From NCBI GenBank assembly GCA_964637165.1, contig CAZWVI010000013.1:1-64000 (forward strand): a stretch of 64,000 nucleotides of DNA. Direction: 5' to 3'. Numbering within the stretch: position 1 is the stretch's first letter; every line of letters begins with the position of its first letter. The position numbers and the translations under genes were made by a program. Shown piece after piece: positions 50,113 through 59,765 of the stretch. The notes beneath the pieces were generated by a model that saw nothing but the letters and a program-made list of their open reading frames with translations, ran no database searches and was not told the origin of the DNA. The stretch comes from CAZWVI01 sp964637165 (lineage in GTDB: Bacteria > Planctomycetota > UBA1135).

Positions 50113-51242
50113 GTCTAAACTGGAATCATGCTAGCACTTGCGGAGAAAACGCCCCTGGCGTAGCCGAGGCACTACTTGAAGGATTGGCCGCTCCATCTGT
50201 TGCGCGCGGCGGTGGCGAGCAACACACCCAACAGCGATTGAACTCGATTCGCCAACAAGCCGCTGACTACTTCGGCTTTAAGCTTCCACAACGAGTTATC
50301 TTTACTCCTGGTTTAACTTTTGCAATCAATCAATTTATCCATGGAGTCTTAAAAGCCGGCGACACTGTTTTGGCGAGCCGCTTGGAGCACAACGCTTGTT
50401 GGCGACCTCTTCATGCTTTTGAAAAATCCGGCGGCAAGTTGATAGAAAGTGGCTTCCTCGAAAATGGGCTACTCGACTTAGAACAATTAGAAGAATCGCT
50501 TGCTAATAATTCTGTTGATTGGGTGATTTTGACCGCCGGGTCAAATGTGTTGGGCACCATTCAACCAGTGCGGCAAGCGGCCAAGATTGCCGGCCGCTAT
50601 GGCGCCAAGGTTTTTTGCGATTTAGCCCAAGTTGCTGGCTTACTGCCAATCGATTTCGAGCAACTTGGTCTTAGTGCCGCGGCCGCTCCAGGCCATAAGG
50701 GATTACTCGGACCGCGCGGTGTCGGCATACTGATGTTAGCCCCAGATTTGCAGATTAAGCCCCTAATCCAAGGTGGCACTGGTAGCTTTGGTGAATCGCG
50801 AGAAATGCCCAGCCAGCTACCCGAAGCGCTTGAAGCCGGCACTCAAAACTATCCTGGCATTTTTGCTTTAGGTGCGGCGCTTTGCCACCTTGCAACTAAT
50901 CCGATAGAGCTAAACTCTGCGCGAAAAAAGATGAGCGCACTTGACACCTGGCTTCGCCAACAAGACCACTTCGATGTTTACCCCAAAGTTTGCCCTGGCT
51001 GGAAATTTCGTTTGCCTATCATTTCCTTTAATTTACGTTCGATAAGCAGCGATGTCTTTGGCTCTTTCCTGAATAGCCAAGGCCTAAATATTCGCAGTGG
51101 TCTGCTGTGCGCCGGCGCTACCAGCGAGGACTTATTAGCACCTCACGGCGTGCTTCGACTGTCGCCCGCCAGCGACGCCGACGATGCTGAGTATCAACAA
51201 GTTAAGAAAATCATTAGCTTGGCGGTTGCCAGTTTAATGTAA
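50109..51242 (+). CDS. Class V aminotransferase / cysteine desulfurase-like (EGC type)
   Basis: The PLP fold matches the EGC cysteine desulfurase group: RVIFTPGLTFAINQFIHGVL, RLEHNACWRPLHAFEK, GSNVLGTIQPV, the PLP-contacting Asp in FCDLAQVAG (D171) and the Schiff-base lysine K197 in PGHKGLLGPRGVGIL. A cysteine is kept near the active-site loop position (IRSGLLCAGAT, C334), though the usual HCAP context is changed to LCAG. It would pull sulfur from cysteine for the neighbouring E1 system. The start overlaps the E1 stop by four bases (ATGA). A selenocysteine lyase activity cannot be excluded. Confidence 0.85.
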   Translation: MSLNWNHASTCGENAPGVAEALLEGLAAPSVARGGGEQHTQQRLNSIRQQAADYFGFKLPQRVIFTPGLTFAINQFIHGVLKAGDTVLASRLEHNACWRPLHAFEKSGGKLIESGFLENGLLDLEQLEESLANNSVDWVILTAGSNVLGTIQPVRQAAKIAGRYGAKVFCDLAQVAGLLPIDFEQLGLSAAAAPGHKGLLGPRGVGILMLAPDLQIKPLIQGGTGSFGESREMPSQLPEALEAGTQNYPGIFALGAALCHLATNPIELNSARKKMSALDTWLRQQDHFDVYPKVCPGWKFRLPIISFNLRSISSDVFGSFLNSQGLNIRSGLLCAGATSEDLLAPHGVLRLSPASDADDAEYQQVKKIISLAVASLM

Positions 51243-51247
51243 TTTTT

Positions 51248-51892
51248 ATGAATGCGCGGTCTGATTCAATGACGAACTCTAGGCAAGAACTTTTAGGCAT
51301 CGTGTTGGCGGCCGGCCAAGGTCGGCGACTAGGTTATCCTAAGTCACGTTTATGCATTGGTGGGCACTGGGCCTTGGCAATGATTACTAGCGCCTTAAAA
51401 AAAGGCGGGTGCTCTAGGGTTAAAGTTATTCTGTCTCAGGAAAGCAAACAAGCAATCGAGGGATTCCCCGAACTTGATGTGGAATTTTTAATCAATCCCG
51501 ACCCAAGCTTGGGGGCAAGTTCTTCGATAAAAGTTGCCCTACAAAATGAAGCCAAATTGGCTGCGGCATTAATCCATCCATGCGATGTCCCCTTGCTGAG
51601 CGCCTCCGTGGTGCAAAAACTTATTGCCGGATGGCGCAACTGCGAACAAAGTGAAAATTTGGTGGTGCGACCCGTCACTCCGGCAGGAAAAGGAGGGCAT
51701 CCTCTGCTCGTCGCCGAGCAGCGGATACCTGACATCATGGGTCTATCTGACGATGAAAGTTTGCGAAAACTTCTGTTGCCGCGGGAACAACGGCTTGACC
51801 TGCTCTTCAAAGGCGACCCCGGCCCCTTCCTTGGGGTGAACACCGACGAACAGCACTCCCTGATTGAGTCTTTTATCGCCAAGCCCAAATAG
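51248..51892 (+). CDS. MobA/MocA-like nucleotidyltransferase
   Basis: The N-terminal signature GIVLAAGQGRRLGYPKSRL (about 17-35) binds NTP. SLGASSSIKVALQN and HPCDVPLL follow at the positions of the family's ribose and metal sites. The best characterised relatives add CMP or GMP to molybdopterin. Others of the same fold act on sugars or polyols, so the substrate is open. It begins five bases after the desulfurase gene. Together with a MoeB-like enzyme this hints at molybdenum cofactor work, but no moa, mog or moe core genes are here. Confidence 0.78.
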   Translation: MNARSDSMTNSRQELLGIVLAAGQGRRLGYPKSRLCIGGHWALAMITSALKKGGCSRVKVILSQESKQAIEGFPELDVEFLINPDPSLGASSSIKVALQNEAKLAAALIHPCDVPLLSASVVQKLIAGWRNCEQSENLVVRPVTPAGKGGHPLLVAEQRIPDIMGLSDDESLRKLLLPREQRLDLLFKGDPGPFLGVNTDEQHSLIESFIAKPK

Positions 51893-51905
51893 TTAGGCTT
51901 TAGCT

Positions 51906-54677
51906 ATGATTAGCCTGCATCTGGCTCTTACTTTCGCACTTAACCCAACGCTTAGCCAAGATCCGGTCAGCTTGGCTTGGGAGATTCACGCCACCGGTGA
52001 CTCCCTTGGCGAACTCTGGCAAACAGCCGACAGCCATGGCAAAGAGTTGCTGCTAAGTGCTTCTGCACGCGCATTTCCGCATAGCCAGGAGCTCGATTCG
52101 CTATGTTTGTTAGCGTTAAAATCTTCGGAACACGACTTGCAAATGGCTGGAATTAAGCTGGCTAATTATCCAAGTATTAGTGGCGCAACAACTGCCAATT
52201 TAATTTCGCTATTCAACCAAGACGATGCCTCAATCTCTGCTCAAGCCGGAGTGAGTCTTTTCCTGGCTGGAAAAGTAAATAATATTGAACGGCAGAATCC
52301 GAGCGGAAACAAGCTGGCCAGTATTTTGCAATCCTTGCTGGCCAAAAATATTGCCCCGCGATTTGGAATTTCCGAAATATGTATTGCCTTCCCCGAACAG
52401 GCCGCCCAATTACTTGCAAGTCTTTGTGAAACTTCCATTGCACCGGCCGAGTTAGCCGCCTTGGTAGATTTTCTCAAAGTTACCGGCGAGAATGATGTTC
52501 ATGCGGACTACTTAGATGTTTTACTGCTAAATAATTCAAGCCACCCTTACCCAAAGCAAACAATTGCAAAGCTATGGCAAAAAGCAGCGCGCAGTTCCAG
52601 TTCGCAGGAATTAACTGCCCTGCTATTGAGGACACTTGAACGGCATTCCGATTTAGTTGATAGCGACTGCTTATTCCCGCTCCCTAGCGGCCAAACAAAC
52701 CATGCGGCATTGACTTGGATTTTTACAAAAGCGCCGCTTGCTGCCACCGCCGAGCTTCTTTTCCAATTGGCAAGTAATCCTCAAGAAGATGAGGCGAGTC
52801 GCGCCCAAGCCATTCTTAGATTACTCCATGGCGATGGAAACACCTGGTGCAAACCGCTTCTAGAATTATTAAACGACAAGCCTTCGCCGCGGATTAAAGC
52901 TGCGCTACTAAGTGGTGTTCGCAATTATGTGCAAGCATCTGACCTCGACATCATCGCCAAGCACCTACCAAAAATGCGCCAGCAGTCGGCCGGCATTGGC
53001 TTAGAAATTGTGCTGCGCTTTGGAAGCCCTGAACAGCGAATCGAGTTAGTTCCGAGAATCGCTAGACTTGAATCATCTGCAGCTCAAATGGCTTGCGTGC
53101 GAACTGTTTGGCAAGCCGAACAAAACCCAAAGTTTATAGAAATATTTAAGGACTGGACTCAAGTTCGTAAGTCCAGTGTTCAAGCCATTGCGCGCTGGGC
53201 TTTGTCTCACTGTTTAAGTGAACAGGATTGTGCCGAATTTTATCGCCAACAGATTTTTGCATGCAATGACTTAAATCTTCTAGAGTTGCTTCTAGGCAAC
53301 TTACGTCAATTAAAAAGTGATCCGGCTTTGGCGGTAATGATTGACTGGCTCGCTACTGACAATGGGCGTAAATTAGAAAGTTCGTCAAATTTTGCCGCCA
53401 GCATAATTGACGAGGAAAATGCTCAGGGTTTATTCGCCCAATGGTGGCAGTTACGTGGCGAATTAAGCCCATTGCAAAAGAACATCGCGGCCGCAGCTTT
53501 ATGCCCACGCAACCAACAAGCGCGTAATCACCTTTATTCAATCTTTCACCAGTTAGATCCTGGGCCACAAAGTGCTTTTCTTGACCGTTTAGATAAGAAT
53601 GCCCAAGATAGTGATTTTGCAATCTGGACAGATTGGTTCTTAGATGATTCTTTGAAAATTGGTCTGCGCCAAAAAGCCGCCAAGACACTTGTAAACAATT
53701 TACCGAACAGCAGCAACTACTGCCTCGACTTGCTCGACCAATTCGCGGTTGACGCAAAAAACACCTCGCGGGATCGAATTTGGTTACGTTTCATAACATT
53801 GTTACTCGCTAGCGACGAGCATGAAGTGCGCGAACTTGGCATAAAAACAATTGACGCAGTTGAAGACCTTTTAGGCGTCGACGCTTTGCAGTTAAGAAAA
53901 GCCCGCCAGCTATCTTATAAAATTAAGCCTGAGTATTTATCTTCTAACAGGCTAATTGATGAATTACTTAACGAGTTCTCGCGCCCCGAGGACTTGTTGG
54001 TCGCCGTAACATCGCTTGGGCAAATCAAAAACAAGTACCAAGATTTACAAGATTTAATTTCACTGACTAATGGCTTAGCAGAAATTGACCAACATTTATT
54101 TAAAGCGATTAGCAACTCCCCCGTTGCCAATTTGCAACGGGACAAAGTTTTCATTCTTGCTACCAATCAAGAATTAATTCCGGAAACATCATCTTGGGCA
54201 CAATTATTTTTAAATACCGTGGAAACAAACGATTCCTGGCGGAGAACTTTACTGATGGATGCGCCGCACCAATTGGAACCTAAATTTTGGATAGATAGCG
54301 CTAGACTTTTCAATTTTTTAAGCACCAACCTCGGCACAGCAAAGCCACCCGCCGGGATTGAGGGAATTTTATCGATGGCGAGGACTCGCTGGAGCCAAGA
54401 TCATCGTTCATTCAACTATTCGGGCTGGTTTTTATTGCATAGCCCAACCCCAGACAATTTAGCCGCAGCAAACAATTTTTTTGCCGCTGCCGAACAACGC
54501 TTAGGTAGCAACCTTGACTCAAATCGTGAACCTCGTCTTGGTCGAACAATTGTTGCAAACTTGCTGTCTGGTGAAAACCAGCTGCAGCAGTTATTTCTAA
54601 GAGATCCAGATTCAGAAGTTCTGCTTAACGCGCGGCTACCACGCGGACTTATTGAAGTCATCGACCGTATAAGATAA
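51906..54677 (+). CDS. Large secreted HEAT-like solenoid protein, function unknown
   Basis: A short hydrophobic N-terminus (ISLHLALTFALNP) suggests export. The remaining 900 residues are helical and Leu/Ala-rich, with recurring pairs such as ASRAQAILRLLHGDG and KIGLRQKAAKTLVNNLP at spacing expected of HEAT repeats. No catalytic motif is seen. Similar large solenoid proteins are common in planctomycetes and are thought to bind proteins. It lies 13 bases after the MobA-like gene and may be co-transcribed. No Shine-Dalgarno site is evident. Confidence 0.65.
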   Translation: MISLHLALTFALNPTLSQDPVSLAWEIHATGDSLGELWQTADSHGKELLLSASARAFPHSQELDSLCLLALKSSEHDLQMAGIKLANYPSISGATTANLISLFNQDDASISAQAGVSLFLAGKVNNIERQNPSGNKLASILQSLLAKNIAPRFGISEICIAFPEQAAQLLASLCETSIAPAELAALVDFLKVTGENDVHADYLDVLLLNNSSHPYPKQTIAKLWQKAARSSSSQELTALLLRTLERHSDLVDSDCLFPLPSGQTNHAALTWIFTKAPLAATAELLFQLASNPQEDEASRAQAILRLLHGDGNTWCKPLLELLNDKPSPRIKAALLSGVRNYVQASDLDIIAKHLPKMRQQSAGIGLEIVLRFGSPEQRIELVPRIARLESSAAQMACVRTVWQAEQNPKFIEIFKDWTQVRKSSVQAIARWALSHCLSEQDCAEFYRQQIFACNDLNLLELLLGNLRQLKSDPALAVMIDWLATDNGRKLESSSNFAASIIDEENAQGLFAQWWQLRGELSPLQKNIAAAALCPRNQQARNHLYSIFHQLDPGPQSAFLDRLDKNAQDSDFAIWTDWFLDDSLKIGLRQKAAKTLVNNLPNSSNYCLDLLDQFAVDAKNTSRDRIWLRFITLLLASDEHEVRELGIKTIDAVEDLLGVDALQLRKARQLSYKIKPEYLSSNRLIDELLNEFSRPEDLLVAVTSLGQIKNKYQDLQDLISLTNGLAEIDQHLFKAISNSPVANLQRDKVFILATNQELIPETSSWAQLFLNTVETNDSWRRTLLMDAPHQLEPKFWIDSARLFNFLSTNLGTAKPPAGIEGILSMARTRWSQDHRSFNYSGWFLLHSPTPDNLAAANNFFAAAEQRLGSNLDSNREPRLGRTIVANLLSGENQLQQLFLRDPDSEVLLNARLPRGLIEVIDRIR

Positions 54678-54708
54678 AAAAAAGCGACCCCTGCAAAGCA
54701 GAGGTCGC
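54676..54708 (-). terminator. Intrinsic terminator of the secreted-protein gene
   Basis: GCGACC-C-CTGC-AAA-GCAG-A-GGTCGC (54684-54708) forms a 10-bp stem with one C-A mismatch and a three-base loop. Read on the minus strand it is followed by eight T (54683-54676). It ends the gene at 54730 and also overlaps the last codon of the convergent HEAT-like gene. Confidence 0.85.
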
Positions 54709-54729
54709 AATTCTAAGTTTCCTTTCAGC

Positions 54730-56130
54730 TTACTGAATGGTCATTGCCAATGCGTTAAGCATTGTCGCAGAACCGACATCAGCGCCGTGGAACCAGAGGT
54801 TCATTCCAGAAAGTCCTGGAGGAACAGCCTGTTGGAAACCACCGTTACCGGCAGCGTCAGCAGTCATTGGGATTAGTGAGTAAGGAGGGCTCACGTAACC
54901 AGTTCCGTAAGGAGTGTTGATTGGACCAGCACCTGCGGCTGACCATGCGAAGTAAACCTGACCACCTGGAGTACAGTTGGCTACAGTGACGTCAGCGCTT
55001 GCACCTGAAACCAAGTTAGTTACGTCCAATGTTGGACCACCAGGAGTTCCGCCACCGAAATCGATGTCATCGATGCCGATGCCGTCGAGGTATCCGTATG
55101 GGAAGTTGTCGTACTGTTGCATCATCAAGTAAAAATCTTGGGTCAGGTCAACGCGGCTGTCGTCAAGTGAGACGCCAGTCATTGCACCCCATGATACGTA
55201 TGGAAGTGTCCACCAGTCGCCTAGTACGTGCGCCCAGTTAGCACCATCGTTAGAAACCCAGATGCCGTCAGCGCCGTGGATTTCATCACCGTGGTCAACA
55301 GCCAAGAAGTCGATTGCAAGTGATGCAGCACCACCTTGAACACCCATTACAAGTGCGTTACGAACTTCGTGGTAGTTGTTGGACATTGGGTCAAGACCCA
55401 TTTCCAAGCATGCAGTTCCAGCACCAGCACCAAGACCTGAGCCACCGTCAATTGCACAGTAAGCTTCAGGGTCAGCAGCACCAGTAGGACCGTCAACAGC
55501 AGTTAGTGCCATTGAAGCTGGTGGAGTTCCACCGTAAGACTCGAAACCTTCGCTTGCTTGGGCTGCGAATGCAGTTGGCAAGTTAACGGTCCAAGGTGTA
55601 AGTGGAGGTGGAGGTGGAGTTGAGGAATCAGAAACGACGATGTCGTCGACTGTCCACTCAGAAGCGTAGTCACCAGTGTAGTGGAAAGAAACAGCAACAC
55701 CGTTGACACCAGCATAAGCTGAAATATCTACAGTTGCGGCTGATTGACCATCAGGGCTAAGGTCGTCAAGCACGTTTACGAAAGTAACGCCACCATCTGT
55801 TGAAACATCAACGTAGTGGTGATCGCGCCAAGATGACCAAGCAACATTTTGGCCAAAGTGAGCGTAAGCTGCTGCCGCACCAGTTAGGTCCATGTCAGGA
55901 GAAAGTAAGTGGACATCGTTCCAACCAGAAAAATCGTCGTGGAAAGCGGCACCACCAGTTAAGGCGCCAAGCTCCCAACCGATATTTACTCCAGAAAGGT
56001 CAAGCTCTTGCCAGCCAGTTGGGGGAACTACACCAGACGCGAAGTCTTCGGTGAGGAAAGTTTGCTGAGCATAAGCACTGCCACTTAAGGTAAGTGCTAA
56101 GCCAAGCGAGATGAGTGTTCTTTTTTGCAT
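54730..56130 (-). CDS. Secreted protein with jelly-roll-like and C-terminal beta domains
   Basis: A signal peptide (residues 1-21, cut after AYA) leads to a first beta domain (about 25-168, with STDGGVTFVNVL and TVDDIVVSDSS, typical of MAM or choice-of-anchor J modules). A PPPPP linker and a second similar unit follow (to about 355; VSNDGANWAHVLG and GIGIDDIDF). The last 100 residues (TNLVSGASADVTVANCTPGG to NALAMTIQ) resemble a C-terminal domain frequent in one planctomycete lineage and may serve export or surface attachment. It has its own terminator. Probably a cell-surface adhesin-like protein. Confidence 0.75.
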   Translation of the reverse strand: MQKRTLISLGLALTLSGSAYAQQTFLTEDFASGVVPPTGWQELDLSGVNIGWELGALTGGAAFHDDFSGWNDVHLLSPDMDLTGAAAAYAHFGQNVAWSSWRDHHYVDVSTDGGVTFVNVLDDLSPDGQSAATVDISAYAGVNGVAVSFHYTGDYASEWTVDDIVVSDSSTPPPPPLTPWTVNLPTAFAAQASEGFESYGGTPPASMALTAVDGPTGAADPEAYCAIDGGSGLGAGAGTACLEMGLDPMSNNYHEVRNALVMGVQGGAASLAIDFLAVDHGDEIHGADGIWVSNDGANWAHVLGDWWTLPYVSWGAMTGVSLDDSRVDLTQDFYLMMQQYDNFPYGYLDGIGIDDIDFGGGTPGGPTLDVTNLVSGASADVTVANCTPGGQVYFAWSAAGAGPINTPYGTGYVSPPYSLIPMTADAAGNGGFQQAVPPGLSGMNLWFHGADVGSATMLNALAMTIQ

Positions 56131-56224
56131 TGGGGATTAAGGTTAAGGGGATTTCGCCTCGGGAAAGCTGAGACTCTACTCTTCAATTTACACCAATTTC
56201 CACATTTATGTCGGAAAAAATAGG

Positions 56225-58306
56225 TTATTGCAAATTTATTTCAATTTCTTGAGAACCCGCTTCAAGCTGTACACGCTGGCTAGCAAGCACTTTTGTGCCC
56301 AATATTACGTTTAGCAAGTACCCCATCGGGGCTAACCCCTCAAATTGAAATTTATTATCCGCCCTAAGTGCATAGCTATTAAGCAATTGCCCTGATTCGG
56401 TCTTTATTTCGATGTACCGAACGTTAAATCCACCCTTTTTCAGTTTAGGAAGTCCGTGAATCTTACCCAAAAGGCTGGCGGCGGCGCTGAGCGTGATTTC
56501 ACCAAAAGAGAACGGCTCTATGCCATTAGTTGAGAATTTAGATGAAACCCATGGCAATAGACCCGGTGAGCGCACTTCAAGTTTCCACTCCCCTTTGCCA
56601 ATTAGCTCAAATCCAATTGTTCCCTCGGCATCAGCTGTAGCAGTTGAATGGGCAGTTCCAGCTGGCATTTTTAACAGCACCGCGCGAGCGTCAAAGAGCG
56701 GCTCGCCTTGATTATTTACGGTTAAGTTAATGCTACCGGATGGCAAAGAAAGTTCAGCCTCTTGAAGTCCAGCAACAATATCAACATTGCCACCTAACCA
56801 CTCTTCACCAGCTTGAGTTTTAACAAAGTACTGGTACTTTCCTGGGCGAACCGGGGTCAAACGTAATGCCCCAAACTCATCGCTGATTGTGGGCGACGAA
56901 GCTCCGGCACGATCAATTTGTGGTGCCAATGAAACTTCGGCGCCTTGTTCGGGCATGCTCCCCCGCTTCACCACTAAATCTAAAAAGCCATGACCATCGA
57001 GGTGTAAATCTACTTCGAGCGATTGCCCTGCGGCCAATTCCAGTTTTGTTGATGATGGTTGAGTGCCTGGGCCACCACCGCGAACATCTTCCTCCGCACG
57101 CCCTCCGGCAATGCCCACCGCCAAAACTGCGTAATTGCCTGGCAAAATACCCTCCCACACTGCTTGGCCATCTTCATTCGAAATTTGCGCACTAGGTGCT
57201 TGATTAAGAATTGATTTTCGCGTCAATGGCAACAACCTTACTGGGACCTCGCCCACAACTTCACCATTTAAGCCTAGAGTATTAACAGTCAAAGATGACG
57301 ACTTGGTCAAAATCACAGTCTTTTCTTGGCTACCTTCAATTATTTTTAGGCGTTGTTCAACTTGCGCATAACCAGGCGCAGATATTTGAAAAAACCAATA
57401 GCCAGGAGTCATTCCACCAAACTTACAAATGCCCTTGGCATCGGAACTCGCAGACTTGAAACCCATCTGCCCTGATTGCCGCGCAGCAGGCTTGGCTTTC
57501 ACGACCACCTTTGGTAAGACTTCGTTGTTAGAGTTGGTTAAGCGCAAGCTCAAACTGGGCTGGGACTTTAATTGGAAATTTAATTGAGTATGTGGTGCAG
57601 TTATTTTAACTGGTGTAAAAGTTTCATCGCTTGCCAAAGCTGAACGCACCACCAACTTATAGTTACCAGACTTTGGCGCGCGTAATTTGAAGTTTCCATG
57701 TAAATCACTGCTGACCAAGGCCGGCAAGCCGTCAGTGCTAGCTTTAAGCGACTGTAACTGCAATTGTGCGCCAGCGACTGGCACTCCGGATTCATAGGTT
57801 AACTGGCCGGTCAACAAGACTAAGGGCTCGAGATTAATATCAACTCTTTGCCCAGGGCTAATTTCACTGGTGCGAAATCCAGCATAGCCTTCGGCGAACG
57901 CCACTACTCTATATTCAGCTCCAGCATCGTAAACCGGCAAGCGAAAAGCTCCCCCATTACTACACTGAATCCCCGTTAGGGCAATTCTTGCTAACTCTTT
58001 TTGCGGCAAACCGATTAAATCAAAGGCTTGGGTTGGAACTAGCGCAACCATCGCGCCACTAAGCGCTTGGCCGTTGGCAGTTGCAACAACACCCCAAATC
58101 GCCGACTTGTCCGTTGCCTGGCCAATGTCAACGTTACTGCGACCGCCGACGGATACAGCATCCGCAGCCATTGAATTGGTGCTTGGTGGTTCGCTATTCA
58201 CAGCAGAATCATCTACCACAACACCATCGTCACTACCACTAAGAACAACGACCACTAAGGCGGTCGAAATTAAAAGAAGCGGCAGGGCTTTCTTGAAGAA
58301 GTCCAT
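56225..58306 (-). CDS. Membrane-anchored protein of carboxypeptidase-regulatory-like domains
   Basis: One N-terminal membrane span (about 5-23, KALPLLLISTALVVVVLSG) is followed by a Ser/Asp-rich linker and about seven beta-sandwich units of the CarboxypepD_reg type. Repeated openings are GVVATANGQALSGAMVALVP, GQLTYESGVPVAGAQLQLQS, NTLGLNGEVVGEVPVRLLP and LTVNNQGEPLFDARAVLLK. These domains bind carbohydrate or protein and give rigid extracellular stalks. No enzymatic motif is present. The gene is 13 bases after the HEAT-like lipoprotein gene, so the two likely act together outside the inner membrane. Confidence 0.75.
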   Translation of the reverse strand: MDFFKKALPLLLISTALVVVVLSGSDDGVVVDDSAVNSEPPSTNSMAADAVSVGGRSNVDIGQATDKSAIWGVVATANGQALSGAMVALVPTQAFDLIGLPQKELARIALTGIQCSNGGAFRLPVYDAGAEYRVVAFAEGYAGFRTSEISPGQRVDINLEPLVLLTGQLTYESGVPVAGAQLQLQSLKASTDGLPALVSSDLHGNFKLRAPKSGNYKLVVRSALASDETFTPVKITAPHTQLNFQLKSQPSLSLRLTNSNNEVLPKVVVKAKPAARQSGQMGFKSASSDAKGICKFGGMTPGYWFFQISAPGYAQVEQRLKIIEGSQEKTVILTKSSSLTVNTLGLNGEVVGEVPVRLLPLTRKSILNQAPSAQISNEDGQAVWEGILPGNYAVLAVGIAGGRAEEDVRGGGPGTQPSSTKLELAAGQSLEVDLHLDGHGFLDLVVKRGSMPEQGAEVSLAPQIDRAGASSPTISDEFGALRLTPVRPGKYQYFVKTQAGEEWLGGNVDIVAGLQEAELSLPSGSINLTVNNQGEPLFDARAVLLKMPAGTAHSTATADAEGTIGFELIGKGEWKLEVRSPGLLPWVSSKFSTNGIEPFSFGEITLSAAASLLGKIHGLPKLKKGGFNVRYIEIKTESGQLLNSYALRADNKFQFEGLAPMGYLLNVILGTKVLASQRVQLEAGSQEIEINLQ

Positions 58307-58319
58307 TTCTAATTATCGC

Positions 58320-59732
58320 CTATAAGTTGTGCTTCCAACGATAAAGTTTGCTGGAAATTAATTCGCCGATATCAACGTAAAGTAAATGTCCGAGAGCATG
58401 GTCCGGTTTGCGGCTGAATATTTTCAACAAATGGTCTTTGGGGGCATATGGCAACAAGGCATCGGTACCGGATAGCAGGTAGTAACGTAACCATTCACTG
58501 CTAACAAAATCCATATAGGCAATTTGCCCGGTCATTAATTCCCTAGCCCATAAGGTGAACTGATGCTTGGCAGCAGTCTCGGAAAACCTTGATCCGGCCA
58601 ACTGCCAAATTGGATGAAGAATTGCAGCATCTTCGGCGCTTGATCGCTCAAGTTTTTCTTTTATTAATTTCCAATCAGCCGCATCTTCGGACAAGGCCAA
58701 ACAAATGTAAGCAGGCCAAACATCTGCCACATGGTGGTCCGTGGCCAACAATTCACGCACCTTTGGAAGAAATTGCTGGGCTAGGCTACGCGCCTGCTGT
58801 GGGTTGACACGAAATCTCTCAATCAGTGCGGCGTAGTGATAATCTTTTAGAGAATTCACAGAACTCAAATCAATCGATAGAGCTTTCTTTCCAGCAATCC
58901 CCCACAACCAATTTTGACAGATTGTAGGTGGCAAGCGTTTTTGTAAAAATTTAAATATTTCTGGTGACTGATTTGCCGGAGAATCCAATAAACACATTGC
59001 GTAGGAGCCATTCTGAACAGCAACCGGAGAAGCTTTCAAAATATCCAAACTTACCGGCGACTTGCGGCGCGCACCAATCGCCCAATAGGACTGCAACCAC
59101 TTTTCAGCGATTACTATTTCATTTGTGGTTATGAGCGGCTGGCCTGGAAGATGCGAACAAACTAGCTTAATAGCCAATTCCGCTGGCTCTGCAACAAAGC
59201 CCCATTCCGCTGGGTGTTGCGAAATTGCCGCAAGCGCTTCAAGTGCACCGCGATGTTTTTGTACTCGACGGCGCGATAAAAATTTAGTGGTGCGCAAATC
59301 CATATTAAAGGATGGATTGGCCATTAAGCCAGCTAACACGCAGTCAACTTCAAATTGGCTCTTGGCGCGCTTAAATAACGGCTCAGGATTTTTGCCAAAG
59401 GCTTCGCCATAAGTCGCCGCAAGCAAAAGGGCCCAAGCCCGTTCAGCTTTTGGACCACCACTTAATTTACTTTGCTTTTCGACTAAGCTCCAACAGTCGC
59501 TGGTTCCACGTAAAGCACACGACAATAAAAGCGCACGCTGGCGTTGAGGCGAACCCTTTAAGGTGTTCTTAACTAACCACCTATCTAACTCAAGATCAGT
59601 CGAGGCGGCCAACTCATCGGCCGCAGAAAGCCTAACTGCCGCATCATCCTTGGCGAGGTCTTGTAGTAAATGGTCTGCCGGCTCTTGAAAAGCACAACTG
59701 GTCAAGACTAAGGCAGCGGAGATTACTAGCAT
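58320..59732 (-). CDS. HEAT-like lipoprotein, function unknown
   Basis: The lipobox LVLTSC has Cys at about residue 13, after a very short hydrophobic start. The rest is helical with Leu/Ala patterns (DDAAVRLSAADELAAS at about 29-44 is a HEAT-like unit), and no motif points to an activity. Several Trp-rich helices (WLVKNTLKG, AERAWALLLAATYG) recall the other solenoid proteins of the window. It precedes the stalk-like protein by 13 bases. Confidence 0.65.
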   Translation of the reverse strand: MLVISAALVLTSCAFQEPADHLLQDLAKDDAAVRLSAADELAASTDLELDRWLVKNTLKGSPQRQRALLLSCALRGTSDCWSLVEKQSKLSGGPKAERAWALLLAATYGEAFGKNPEPLFKRAKSQFEVDCVLAGLMANPSFNMDLRTTKFLSRRRVQKHRGALEALAAISQHPAEWGFVAEPAELAIKLVCSHLPGQPLITTNEIVIAEKWLQSYWAIGARRKSPVSLDILKASPVAVQNGSYAMCLLDSPANQSPEIFKFLQKRLPPTICQNWLWGIAGKKALSIDLSSVNSLKDYHYAALIERFRVNPQQARSLAQQFLPKVRELLATDHHVADVWPAYICLALSEDAADWKLIKEKLERSSAEDAAILHPIWQLAGSRFSETAAKHQFTLWARELMTGQIAYMDFVSSEWLRYYLLSGTDALLPYAPKDHLLKIFSRKPDHALGHLLYVDIGELISSKLYRWKHNL

Positions 59733-59765
59733 CTAAGCAAGGATAAACAAGCCACCCCAACTTCA

